In this document: positions 16,295 to 23,601 of the stretch, in pieces
Layout of the letters: every line of letters begins with the position of its first letter
How positions within the stretch are numbered: position 1 is the first letter of the stretch
IMG/VR virus record: IMGVR_UViG_3300031787_000134
Coordinates: 1 to 59,681 of that record
Source of the DNA: a virus
Direction: 5' to 3' (one strand)
Length of the DNA: 59,681 bases
Notes under the pieces: generated by a model
The model's database searches: none
What the model was told of the DNA's origin: nothing
The model's input: only the letters and a program-made list of their open reading frames with translations
Made by a program: the position numbers and the translations under genes

Positions 16295-17101
16295 ATGTCA
16301 TTATCGACGCTTACCCGCTATCTTCGCTTGAGAGTGCGAACTGACCTCAGTTTACCGGCCAGCCAAAACCTCCAGAGGCTCGACCAGCTGGGCTTCTCTT
16401 TCGCGGTCGATGAGAATGACAACTTGGAAGTCCGGTCGAGGGGGAACCTCTCCCTTCGGCCCGAAGCATCCGAAGTCGGGGGAGCCGGCACCGGTGGTGA
16501 GGTTCATATCGGCTCATCGGCTCAGCCCTCAGTGGTCAAATTCTTCGCTAGCAGTTTCGAAGTAGCAGGGGGAGCCGGAAGCCTCCTCACCGAAGACAGC
16601 CTCAATACCGTTACTAACAAGTCAATCTCGGGCAGCAGTAACCTCTTAAGCAATATTGGCTACTCGTCACTACTGCTCAGCAACTCTATCAAAGGTAGTG
16701 ATATCGCGTCGGACGCTGCGATTCCCGACTCGAAACTGGCTACCATTTCCACTGCTGGTAAAGTCAACGTTTCCGCGCTGACCGGTTCCCTTTCAGGTAA
16801 CCTACTACCCAGCTACAGTAGTAATGACGGGAAGTACTTAAAGCTCGTCGATGGTGCCCTGTCGTGGGAAACCGCCGCCGGCGGCTCCGGCATGGAAGTC
16901 GCGAAGTCTGATTGGACGAGCGGGTCTTCTCTCACCGTTACTCATAACTTTGCCACGACCGACGTAGTCGTATCAATGTGGGACCTCGGCTCTGGCGAGC
17001 CGGTCTATACGGACAGTGTGACGAGGAACAGCAATTCGGTCGAACTCTCCGTTCCTGCCGGAACGTCGCCCAATTACCGAGTAGTCGTCGTCAAAGCATA
17101 A
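16295..17101 (+). CDS. Repeat-rich tail fibre protein B (short paralogue)
   Basis: 268 aa. The N-terminus (RYLRLRVRTDLSLPASQNLQ), the middle (SNLLSNIGYSSLLLSNSI) and the end (DWTSGSSLTVTHNFATTDVV...YRVVVVKA) all parallel the gene at 14566, with the long central repeat region missing. AAGGA precedes ATG 16295. It has its own strong promoter. It could be a separate short fibre or a co-assembling variant of protein A. Confidence 0.7.
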   Translation: MSLSTLTRYLRLRVRTDLSLPASQNLQRLDQLGFSFAVDENDNLEVRSRGNLSLRPEASEVGGAGTGGEVHIGSSAQPSVVKFFASSFEVAGGAGSLLTEDSLNTVTNKSISGSSNLLSNIGYSSLLLSNSIKGSDIASDAAIPDSKLATISTAGKVNVSALTGSLSGNLLPSYSSNDGKYLKLVDGALSWETAAGGSGMEVAKSDWTSGSSLTVTHNFATTDVVVSMWDLGSGEPVYTDSVTRNSNSVELSVPAGTSPNYRVVVVKA

Positions 17102-17106
17102 AGAGC

Positions 17107-17134
17107 TAAAGCTCTACCGGCATTTTGCCGATAG
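17107..17134 (+). promoter_or_regulatory. Possible sigma-28-type promoter of the variable fibre gene
   Basis: TAAAGCTC (17107-17114), a 12-base spacer and GCCGATAG (17127-17134), 7 of 8 in the -10 element. It is the only such site on the plus strand and lies 71 bases before the fibre gene. Both halves sit in small palindromes (GAGC-TAAA-GCTC and CGGCA-TTT-TGCCG), so the match could be a by-product of hairpins. Confidence 0.4.
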
Positions 17135-17142
17135 GGAACGAG

Positions 17143-17161
17143 CCCCCCATGACGGGGGGTT
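17143..17161. other. GC hairpin in the fibre leader
   Basis: CCCCCC-ATGAC-GGGGGG lies between the possible promoter and ATG 17205. It has no T run, so a terminator role is doubtful. It may protect or attenuate the fibre message. Confidence 0.4.
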
Positions 17162-17204
17162 AGCATAACCGGGGTAGCAGCCCCACAGAAAGGTCAGTAA
17201 AATT

Positions 17205-20036
17205 ATGAAGTTGTTCGGAAGTCTACGTGAGTTAGTAGCGGCGGTATTCCGCAAAGACACAAGAGAAATTACCCTAGAGCCGAATGCTGGCACCTATTCT
17301 GGGGCGGTCAATCTCAAGTTGCCCCCAGTATTGACTGGAAGCGATGTTCTAGTTTCGGAAGCTGGAAGTCAATCTCTTACCAACAAGACCATCGATGCTG
17401 ACCTCAATACTGTAAGCAATATTGATGACGGCAATATCAAGGCCGGGGCCGGTATCGACGCGTCCAAAATTGGCGCTGGTTCCGTTGACAATACTGAATT
17501 TGGTTACCTTAACGGCGTCACGTCTAGTATACAGACTCAGCTCGGGGGCAAAGCTGCAAGTGGTGCGAACAGCGACATCACTTCCTTGTCCGGACTTACA
17601 ACTGCCTTGTCTACCGGACAGGGCGGTACCGGTGTCAACTCGACTGCTACCTTTCCCTCTTCCGGTGTGGTAGTAACTGAAGCCGGCTCTGCAACTTTGA
17701 CCAACAAAACTATCGACGGAGACAATAACACCGTTCAAGACTTGGGACTATCATCCCTTAAGACGGTATTGGCTGACGCGAACAAAGCCATCCTCCGAGA
17801 CGCGGCTGGTGCAGTGACCTCTGCTCTTATCGCGAACGCGAATATCTCTCCAACTGCCGCTATCGACGCCAGTAAAATCGGAGCAGGTTCGGTCGATAAC
17901 ACCGAGTTTGGCTACCTCAACGGCGTAACGTCCAGCATCCAAACCCAGCTCGGTGGCAAAGCGTCGAGCGGGGCCAATAGTGATATCACTTCCTTGTCCG
18001 GCTTGACAACAGCCCTGTCCATCGGACAAGGCGGTACCGGCCAAACCTCAGCTAGTGGCGCCATCAACGCCCTCTTGCCGCCTCAGGCTGCCAATTTCAA
18101 CAAGTACCTCAAAACAGATGGTACGAATGTTAGTTGGGCTTCTGCTTCTGGCGGAGCTGGGGAAATCAACGCCGTGTTGAACAGCAGTGGTGCGGACGGT
18201 ACTTCTGGCTGGGTCAATGGCACCTCTCACACCATCAATACCGTTACTGGGGCAACAATTCCCCTCTCACCAGCGGTGCCAACTGCGTTTACGATGTCGT
18301 CTTCGGCAGCGATTGCCATCGGGTCACAAACGAACGCTAGCGGTGATTACTACGAATTCACGATGCCGCCCGCGCTTCGGAATCGGAAGTTGAAGTTTGA
18401 ATTTTATTACACGACTCCAGCATCTGCTGATGGCACATGGGGCGTGGCTGTTTACAACGGCGCGACCAGAGTCAGACTCTCTACCGATACAGGCGCTACT
18501 CCAGATACCGTACTCCCGGCAGGGGTTAGCGGGGGCAAGTTTACTGCGTACTTCGACACCGATGCTGGCACCACGTACCGCGTCAACTTCGTCCAGAGGA
18601 CGAGAACCAACACCAACAGCTTGTGGGTAACTAATGTGGTGGTCGGACCCGGAATCCAACCTCAAGGTGCGGTTGTCGGAGCAGAAACTGTATATACTCC
18701 GACTACAACTGGTTTTGGTACAATCGGCTCTGCGACTGTCTATTATAAACGTGTTGGAGAAACGATTGTTATTCAGGGCCGATTTACATGCGGCACAACA
18801 GCTGCCTCATTGGCGTCGATTGCACTGCCGTCTGGACTAAATATTAACACCGCCATAATTACTCAAAACCTGATTGTGGGTAAGTGGTGGTTAAATAGCT
18901 CAACAACCAGCACACCAAAAACCGGCGCACTTTCTACCGACCGGACAGTAAATACCACGTTAGTTCGCTTTAACACACACGAGTACGCTACTACAACCCC
19001 ACCATCAGTTAACTTAAACGGCAGCCAAGTAGCTTCCACGGGGGAAGTTATTTGGTTTGAATTTCAGGCTCCCATCGCCGAATGGGCCGGCAGCGGAACG
19101 CTGACGGTAGCTCAGAATGATGTTGAGTACGCTTCAAACAGTAGCGCAACTACCACCAGCGACCCAACAACTTTTGCCTACGGCCCAAGTGGTACGTTGA
19201 TTCAAAACTTTGCTCCTACTGGATTAAACTTAATTGCCAAAAGAGTGAGGTTTCAAACTCCCATACAGCCAGGCGACCAAGTTATTGTAGAAGTTGATGA
19301 AGGAACAAATGGAGCAAGATGGGTTAATGCAGTTGCAAGAATTGGAAGCCGCGGCGTAAATAGTGCAGGTACAGCAGCTTACGGATTAAACTGGGTCACC
19401 ATAAACAGCACTGATGTTGATGTACAATTTGCCGCTACTTACGATGCTGCAGCTGCCGATACTTGGTCTACACTCAACACCTGGCGTTGGCGCGTCCGGA
19501 AATCCTCCGCCGGCGCGGCAGTCGGTTTTGGTATCGTCAGCCCCGGCGTATCCTCCGGTCTTGTCAGTGCAAGTGGATTGCCGGGGAACACCACCGGGAA
19601 CGCGATAGCAAGTGGGTATGTTGGGGAAGTTGCAAACCCATCTTCAGGCACAGGAGTTGCAGCACCTGGAGCAACTGGAGTATGGAAAACATACGAATCT
19701 ATTACTTTGACTGCCGGAGTGTGGATGGTTTGGGGTATGGGAGCTGTTTACTGGGACGGAACAAATAGCCCAACTGGTTTCAGTCAAGTTACCTTTGCCT
19801 TAACTCAATCCGTCAATGGTAATGCGGTTGGTGGTGCTGCCGGTTTATCTTTAAATTTAACAGGACAGGCCGTGACTAACAGTGGAATACAATTATCAGT
19901 TCCACCTTTGATAGTAAATACAAACGGAATCACAAACAATATTGTTTATATGTCAGCAAATTGTAGGTATACAACGCTAAATACTTTGGTGTTGGATTTA
20001 AACGCAACAACAATTTACGCAGTTCGGATAGCATAG
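17205..20036 (+). CDS. Variable tail fibre with exchangeable C-terminal tip
   Basis: 943 aa, ATG 17205 with GAAAGG upstream. It has an N-terminal virion-binding part (1-50), then two nearly identical 60-residue modules (residues 84-143 and 220-279, IDASKIGAGSVDNTEFGYLNG...). A beta-rich middle follows, and from about residue 490 onward the DNA is clearly more A/T-rich and differs in codon choice. The tip after SGYVGE (135 aa, ending TIYAVRIA) is a typical receptor-binding domain. A perfect 19-base match to an inverted alternative tip lies inside the SGYVGE codons. A terminator follows at 20065. Confidence 0.85.
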   Translation: MKLFGSLRELVAAVFRKDTREITLEPNAGTYSGAVNLKLPPVLTGSDVLVSEAGSQSLTNKTIDADLNTVSNIDDGNIKAGAGIDASKIGAGSVDNTEFGYLNGVTSSIQTQLGGKAASGANSDITSLSGLTTALSTGQGGTGVNSTATFPSSGVVVTEAGSATLTNKTIDGDNNTVQDLGLSSLKTVLADANKAILRDAAGAVTSALIANANISPTAAIDASKIGAGSVDNTEFGYLNGVTSSIQTQLGGKASSGANSDITSLSGLTTALSIGQGGTGQTSASGAINALLPPQAANFNKYLKTDGTNVSWASASGGAGEINAVLNSSGADGTSGWVNGTSHTINTVTGATIPLSPAVPTAFTMSSSAAIAIGSQTNASGDYYEFTMPPALRNRKLKFEFYYTTPASADGTWGVAVYNGATRVRLSTDTGATPDTVLPAGVSGGKFTAYFDTDAGTTYRVNFVQRTRTNTNSLWVTNVVVGPGIQPQGAVVGAETVYTPTTTGFGTIGSATVYYKRVGETIVIQGRFTCGTTAASLASIALPSGLNINTAIITQNLIVGKWWLNSSTTSTPKTGALSTDRTVNTTLVRFNTHEYATTTPPSVNLNGSQVASTGEVIWFEFQAPIAEWAGSGTLTVAQNDVEYASNSSATTTSDPTTFAYGPSGTLIQNFAPTGLNLIAKRVRFQTPIQPGDQVIVEVDEGTNGARWVNAVARIGSRGVNSAGTAAYGLNWVTINSTDVDVQFAATYDAAAADTWSTLNTWRWRVRKSSAGAAVGFGIVSPGVSSGLVSASGLPGNTTGNAIASGYVGEVANPSSGTGVAAPGATGVWKTYESITLTAGVWMVWGMGAVYWDGTNSPTGFSQVTFALTQSVNGNAVGGAAGLSLNLTGQAVTNSGIQLSVPPLIVNTNGITNNIVYMSANCRYTTLNTLVLDLNATTIYAVRIA
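17454..17633 (+). repeat. Fibre module copy 1
   Basis: Codes for 60 residues that differ at only two positions from the copy at 17862-18041, although 36 of the 60 codons differ. The module ends SGLTTALSTGQGGTG. Confidence 0.85.
17862..18041 (+). repeat. Fibre module copy 2
   Basis: Partner of the module at 17454-17633. The protein is 58/60 identical, with synonymous changes in more than half of the codons. It ends SGLTTALSIGQGGTG. Confidence 0.85.
19610..19628 (+). repeat. Left arm of the 19-base inverted repeat (putative inversion site)
   Basis: AAGTGGGTATGTTGGGGAA, read in frame as (A)SGYVGE in the expressed fibre. The same 19 bases occur in inverse orientation at 20513-20531 and are again read as SGYVGE. 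Identity stops abruptly on both sides. Confidence 0.85.
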
Positions 20037-20064
20037 TATCCGTAGTTACAACCGAACGAAGTTC

Positions 20065-20099
20065 GGGGGGTCCGCATCACTGCCGGCCCCCCTTCTTTG
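20065..20099 (+). terminator. Rho-independent terminator between the two fibre tips
   Basis: GGGGGG...CCCCCC (20065-20070 with 20087-20092), with an inner CCG/CGG pairing, followed by TTCTTTGTTT. It is preceded by the small hairpin CCGAAC-GAA-GTTCGG, which recurs at 22171-22185. It lies inside the segment that would invert. Confidence 0.75.
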
Positions 20100-20125
20100 T
20101 TTCATACGCTAATAATGTTTAAAGA

Positions 20126-20531
20126 TTAGGCGATTCTTACCGCTGTAACTGCCCAGACAGTAGAAGATGCGCTCACATTATTTACAGTGTACGCATTCAG
20201 ATATACCGTACCCGCCGCTGCAAATACTGCAACCATTGGAGGAAAGGTAGCGGTAGATGAGTTGGCTACGCTTCCCACCGCTGCAGTAATGTCGTTTACA
20301 CCCCCAACAGAACCGCCAATTTCAGAAAATGTCGAGACAGTTGCTCCGGTCGAACTTAAAATACGAGAATCGCCACCAGTTGCCCCAGACCACACAGCGT
20401 AACAACTGCCGCTAATTAGCCACACTCCTGCACTGGGGATAGACAAAGTACCGACCCCGCGTGTAGTATTTCCACCAGCTGCAATGCTATTGGTCCCACT
20501 TGCACGAAGTCGTTCCCCAACATACCCACTT
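20126..20531 (-). pseudogene. Silent alternative tail-fibre tip on the opposite strand
   Basis: Read on the minus strand from 20531, the frame runs LSGYVGERLRASGTNSIAAGG, then SAGVWLISGSCYAVWSG, and ends AVTAVRIA. This is the same kind of domain and the same final residues (AVRIA) as the expressed fibre tip. The 128 codons after SGYVGE have no credible start. The open frame continues upstream to a TTG at 20635, but GGAGG abuts that codon and the added residues look like translated hairpins. Inversion between the 19-base repeats would join this tip in frame to the fibre shaft. It is best read as a stored, unexpressed receptor-binding cassette. Confidence 0.8.
20513..20531 (-). repeat. Right arm of the 19-base inverted repeat
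   Basis: A perfect reverse complement of 19610-19628 that marks the N-terminal edge of the silent tip. The segment between the arms, including both arms, is 922 bases. Confidence 0.85.
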
Positions 20532-20668
20532 AGGACAAGTCGCCTCGCCACAAGGAGGGGGGGTTCCCCCTCGCTGCGCTCGGTAGTACGGTCTTCCCAG
20601 GCAGGCCTGGTAGTACGGGCTTGTCTTATTGCCAACCTCCTGCTACTCTAGTGAAGGAGGCACCTTGC
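20532..20668. other. Hairpin-rich spacer outside the inverted segment
   Basis: Contains GAGGGGGG-TT-CCCCCTC, two direct copies of GGTAGTACGG about 30 bases apart, and distant AGGACAAG/CTTGTCTT arms. It separates the silent tip from the gene at 20669. No gene is seen. Confidence 0.4.
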
Positions 20669-21559
20669 ATGAAATTTTCCATTTTTCTTTTATTTTGGGT
20701 AATGTCATTCATTCGGACCCCCGTCCGAGTCTTCGCCCTGTTACTGGGTCTCCTGAGTACGGCAGCCTGTGGCCGGGAGATTCCGGCCGGACCAATCCTC
20801 ATCACCGAGCTGGAACAAATGTACGCGAGTAAACTCGCTCAGCTTCGTACGGAGACAGCCGGTCATATAGCGGGCTGGCCCGCCGATAATGAGTGCGACG
20901 GGGCTCTTTGGTCTGGTATCGCGCGAGCAGCTGGTGCGGAGTGGGTGGACGTCGCTGCCGCGCTCCGCCCCGACGGCCGCCCTACCAGGAAACCGTTGCG
21001 GGACTGCGTCACTCCGGACGAGAGTGCCACGACTACTAGCAACGACATGATAACGGGCATCCTCCTGGGCCTCCAAGAGGCTAAGGACGCCGAAAGCGTC
21101 CTGCGACTCTACAAATATGGAGAGGCGCATGACTGGATTATGGGCACCCCGGAGTGGTACCTCAGCAGAGTTCTGCTGAGGCCGAACGGCGTCACCCTTA
21201 TGGCCCGCATCCTATATAAGTTGACCGATGGGCAGCGTGACTACTCCGTCCGTCTCATGCCGGTAGTCTACGGTCCGGTAGACGGAGACTATGAGGGGCA
21301 TCTCCTCCTCCTCTCCCGCATCATCGAGAAAAAGGCTGGTGGACCCCAGTACGGGATGGAAGTAGCGGAGACTCTCTTCGCCAAAGCCAATCCCTCTGAC
21401 GCCTTAGCTCAGGCAGTAGCAGGTAACTACTTAGCAGCAGCCCTGCTACTGACTGGCGATTACAAGTCGCCGACATACGTTCGCGGCGACGACATCTACC
21501 ACACCGTGCATTGGCTCCTCGCAGCCCGGGTCACATTAGACGGGATGCTGGGAAAGTGA
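20669..21559 (+). CDS. Hypothetical exported protein (296 aa)
   Basis: ATG 20669 follows AAGGAGG, so the upstream in-frame TTG at 20621 is rejected. The first 40 residues hold hydrophobic segments (FSIFLLFWVMSFI and FALLLGLLSTAAC) with a weak lipobox-like end. The remainder is helical with repeated Leu/Ala segments, AHDWIMGTPEWYLSRVLL and a closing region YHTVHWLLAARVTLDGML. It is a possible lipoprotein or periplasmic protein. I do not recognise the family. Confidence 0.6.
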   Translation: MKFSIFLLFWVMSFIRTPVRVFALLLGLLSTAACGREIPAGPILITELEQMYASKLAQLRTETAGHIAGWPADNECDGALWSGIARAAGAEWVDVAAALRPDGRPTRKPLRDCVTPDESATTTSNDMITGILLGLQEAKDAESVLRLYKYGEAHDWIMGTPEWYLSRVLLRPNGVTLMARILYKLTDGQRDYSVRLMPVVYGPVDGDYEGHLLLLSRIIEKKAGGPQYGMEVAETLFAKANPSDALAQAVAGNYLAAALLLTGDYKSPTYVRGDDIYHTVHWLLAARVTLDGMLGK

Positions 21560-21606
21560 CCCGGTGCCCCCATCAAGTCCAGTACAACCCACCGATAGGT
21601 GGGGGC

Positions 21607-21635
21607 TTGACAATTAGTAACTACTCTGCTACGTT
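21607..21635 (+). promoter_or_regulatory. Possible sigma-70-type promoter
   Basis: A perfect TTGACA (21607-21612) follows a CCCACC-GATA-GGTGGG hairpin. The best -10 at 17-base spacing is only TACGTT, while TACTAT lies too far away (22 bases). It leads to the gene at 21668. Confidence 0.35.
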
Positions 21636-21667
21636 ACTATTACCCCTAATGCCGGAGGCCCCGTGCT

Positions 21668-21880
21668 GTGTCAGACAACGAGCTCAAGCAACATCTAGAC
21701 GACAGATTCGACAGAGTTGACGCAAGGTTATCTCGTGTTGAAGACAAGCTAGATGACCATCTTCAGCGCCTGTCCACAGCCGAGGCTTCTATAGAATGGC
21801 TACGGGGTCACGCCAGACTAACCGTAACAATCATCCTAGCTGCCGGGGGATTCCTCGCCAGCTTATATTTCAACAAGTAG
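21668..21880 (+). CDS. Small coiled-coil membrane-anchored protein
   Basis: GTG 21668 has GGAGG 8 bases ahead. The 70-aa product is a soluble coiled coil (LDDRFDRVDARLSRVEDKLDDHLQ) followed by one C-terminal membrane span (LTVTIILAAGGFLASLYF). This is the layout of XhlA-type lysis accessory proteins, which help a holin at the membrane. It could be part of the lysis system with the M15 peptidase, or a virion-associated membrane protein. Confidence 0.65.
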   Translation: MSDNELKQHLDDRFDRVDARLSRVEDKLDDHLQRLSTAEASIEWLRGHARLTVTIILAAGGFLASLYFNK

Positions 21881-21889
21881 GAGCATACC

Positions 21890-22165
21890 ATGCCCGGTAA
21901 ATTAAAGAAACTCTCGATGCCCAAGCGGGAAGAAATGGACATGTCCGAACTCGAGATGGACATGCCCGCCGAGGGCGAGATGATGGCAGGGGAAGAGCCA
22001 TCCGACAAAGGCGAAATGCCCAGCAAGGAAAGTCCGCTGGCCGGAGCTAGCGACGAAGAGCTGATGGCCGAGATGAAGAAGCGCGGCCTAATGGGCGACC
22101 TTGAGGGTGAAGGTATGGAGGGCGAAGAAGAAATCGACCTCGAAGACGAAGAGATGTACTCTTAA
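21890..22165 (+). CDS. Acidic low-complexity protein (91 aa)
   Basis: TAGGAG precedes ATG 21890. The product is dominated by Glu, Met, Asp and Gly (EEMDMSELEMDMPAEGEMM...), with one short ordered stretch (ASDEELMAEMKKRGLMGDL). There is no family. Similar acidic tracts act as nucleic-acid mimics or chaperone-like scaffolds in phages, but nothing here decides this. Confidence 0.55.
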   Translation: MPGKLKKLSMPKREEMDMSELEMDMPAEGEMMAGEEPSDKGEMPSKESPLAGASDEELMAEMKKRGLMGDLEGEGMEGEEEIDLEDEEMYS

Positions 22166-22213
22166 GCCCCCGAACGAAGTTCGGTAGTAACGACTTGTGA
22201 ATAGGGGTAGTCC

Positions 22214-23191
22214 ATGGCCCGGCCGCTATATACCGTAGAACAATTAGCCGAATCGGTGCGGGCTCGTATTGACGAACTCAATCGGGACTCTATCGACACC
22301 GAACGGGACATTTTGCCCGCCCTCAACCGCGCCCTCGAGTACGCGGTCGACATTTACGCGAAACACTATCCGGACCCCTTCTTGGCTTACACCGCTTTAG
22401 ACCTCGATTCAAAGCAAGAGTACGCCCTACCCGAGGATGTTTACGAGGACCGCATTCTGAAGCTGGAGACAAAAGTCACAGCAAACTCGTATCAGGAGAT
22501 TCAAAGAATCTCGTACCGCGATGTGACAGCGTACGAGACCGAAGCCACTACTCCGACCCCGTATTATTACGCGGTAGTCGGGAGGAAGATTAGGCTCATC
22601 CCACCCCCGAGTGGAAGCTATGATGCTCGGCTGTGGTACATCAAGTACCCGGAGCAGCTAGTCCTACCCCAAGGCAGGATTACTTTAGTTGGTGGCAATA
22701 ACCAGTACGTTGTAGTCGACAGTATCGGGGCCGACCTAACGAGCGAGATTGACCAATTAAATAGTTTCATCAATATCGTGAACTCCAGGACGGGTGAGAT
22801 AAAGGGCACCTTCCAAATCGCCGGTCTCGATGATGGCCGTATCACTATCCGGTCTACCTCCTCGCAAGGGCGGACCGAGATATATGGCAAGGAGATACTC
22901 TTCTCTTTTGCCAATCTCGATATCGAAAAAGATGATTACGTTTGCGTAGCCTCCGGCACTTGCGTCCCGTACTTGGCCAGCCCGACCAGCAACTTCCTGA
23001 TACAGTACGCCGTAGCAGAGTTGTCTCGCCAACTCGGAGTCAATTCAATTGAAGAAGAACAGGTCCTAGCCAAGTTCGAGCAACAAGTCCAACGCACTTG
23101 GGCAGGTAGAGAGACCACGATTCGGGTCGCGAAACGCAGCCCCGCCTTTGGCTTACCCCTCCGCAGCTGGCCCCTACTCACGAAAGGGTAA
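22214..23191 (+). CDS. Head-to-tail adaptor protein
   Basis: 325 aa. The N-terminal helix pair (YTVEQLAESVRARIDELNRD...ERDILPALNRALEYAVDIYAKHYPDPF) followed by LDLDSKQEYALPEDVYEDRI is the pattern of phage adaptor proteins that bind below the portal. The middle is beta-rich and the C-terminal helix (FLIQYAVAELSRQLGVNSIEEEQVLAKFEQQVQR) closes the ring-forming part. It lies upstream of the large tail protein, as expected for connector genes. Confidence 0.7.
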   Translation: MARPLYTVEQLAESVRARIDELNRDSIDTERDILPALNRALEYAVDIYAKHYPDPFLAYTALDLDSKQEYALPEDVYEDRILKLETKVTANSYQEIQRISYRDVTAYETEATTPTPYYYAVVGRKIRLIPPPSGSYDARLWYIKYPEQLVLPQGRITLVGGNNQYVVVDSIGADLTSEIDQLNSFINIVNSRTGEIKGTFQIAGLDDGRITIRSTSSQGRTEIYGKEILFSFANLDIEKDDYVCVASGTCVPYLASPTSNFLIQYAVAELSRQLGVNSIEEEQVLAKFEQQVQRTWAGRETTIRVAKRSPAFGLPLRSWPLLTKG

Positions 23192-23193
23192 CT

Positions 23194-23442
23194 ATGGCTT
23201 CGGTAAAGGACCTCAAAGATAAGATGCCTTGCAACCGGCCCAAACGGGATGTGAAGGGCGGCAAGAAAAGCGTCGTCAAGGCTTGCGAGGACGGAGAAGA
23301 AAAGCTCATCCGCTTCGGAGATGCTAACATGGAAATCAGGAAGGACGAACCGGCCCGCCGGAAATCTTTCCGAGCCCGGCACAACTGTGACGAAAAGAAA
23401 GACAAGATGTCAGCGGGATATTGGAGTTGTAAGGCTTGGTAA
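23194..23442 (+). CDS. Cys/Trp-tailed small phage protein (82 aa)
   Basis: Starts two bases after the adaptor stop. The end RRKSFRARHNCDEKKDKM...YWSCKAW matches a small protein seen across unrelated tailed phages in structural clusters (arginine-rich FRARH, two Cys, final Trp). Its role is unknown. Abundance in structural operons suggests a virion or assembly protein. Confidence 0.7.
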   Translation: MASVKDLKDKMPCNRPKRDVKGGKKSVVKACEDGEEKLIRFGDANMEIRKDEPARRKSFRARHNCDEKKDKMSAGYWSCKAW

Positions 23443-23458
23443 CTAAAGGAGAAAATAT

Positions 23459-23599
23459 ATGCCGCTAAAGAAGGGTAAATCTGATAAGGTAGTCAGTAGC
23501 AACATCAGAAAGATGATGGAAGAAGGCTACCCGCAAAAGCAAGCAGTAGCAGCGGCGCTTTCCTCTGCTGGTAAAAGCAAAGACAAAAAGAAGAAGTAA
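23459..23599 (+). CDS. Small basic phage protein (46 aa)
   Basis: AAAGGAG lies 6 bases before ATG 23459. The sequence, [20 protein letters not shown] then [13 protein letters not shown] and a Lys-rich tail, is the short protein common next to connector and tail genes in many phages. It ends two bases before the next start. Its function is not established. Confidence 0.75.
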   Translation: MPLKKGKSDKVVSSNIRKMMEEGYPQKQAVAAALSSAGKSKDKKKK

Positions 23600-23601
23600 C
23601 A

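Noticed and set aside
17205-20531. Diversity-generating retroelement acting on the fibre
   Set aside because: No reverse transcriptase gene and no near-identical template repeat with A-specific changes. The arrangement is an inverted alternative tip.
20532-20635. N-terminal part of a full minus-strand gene covering the silent fibre tip
   Set aside because: GGAGG directly abuts the TTG at 20635 and the residues before SGYVGE are translated hairpins. The tip is better read as a cassette without its own start.
20532-23600. DNA invertase next to the fibre cassette
   Set aside because: None of the neighbouring proteins shows serine- or tyrosine-recombinase motifs, and I found none elsewhere in the window.
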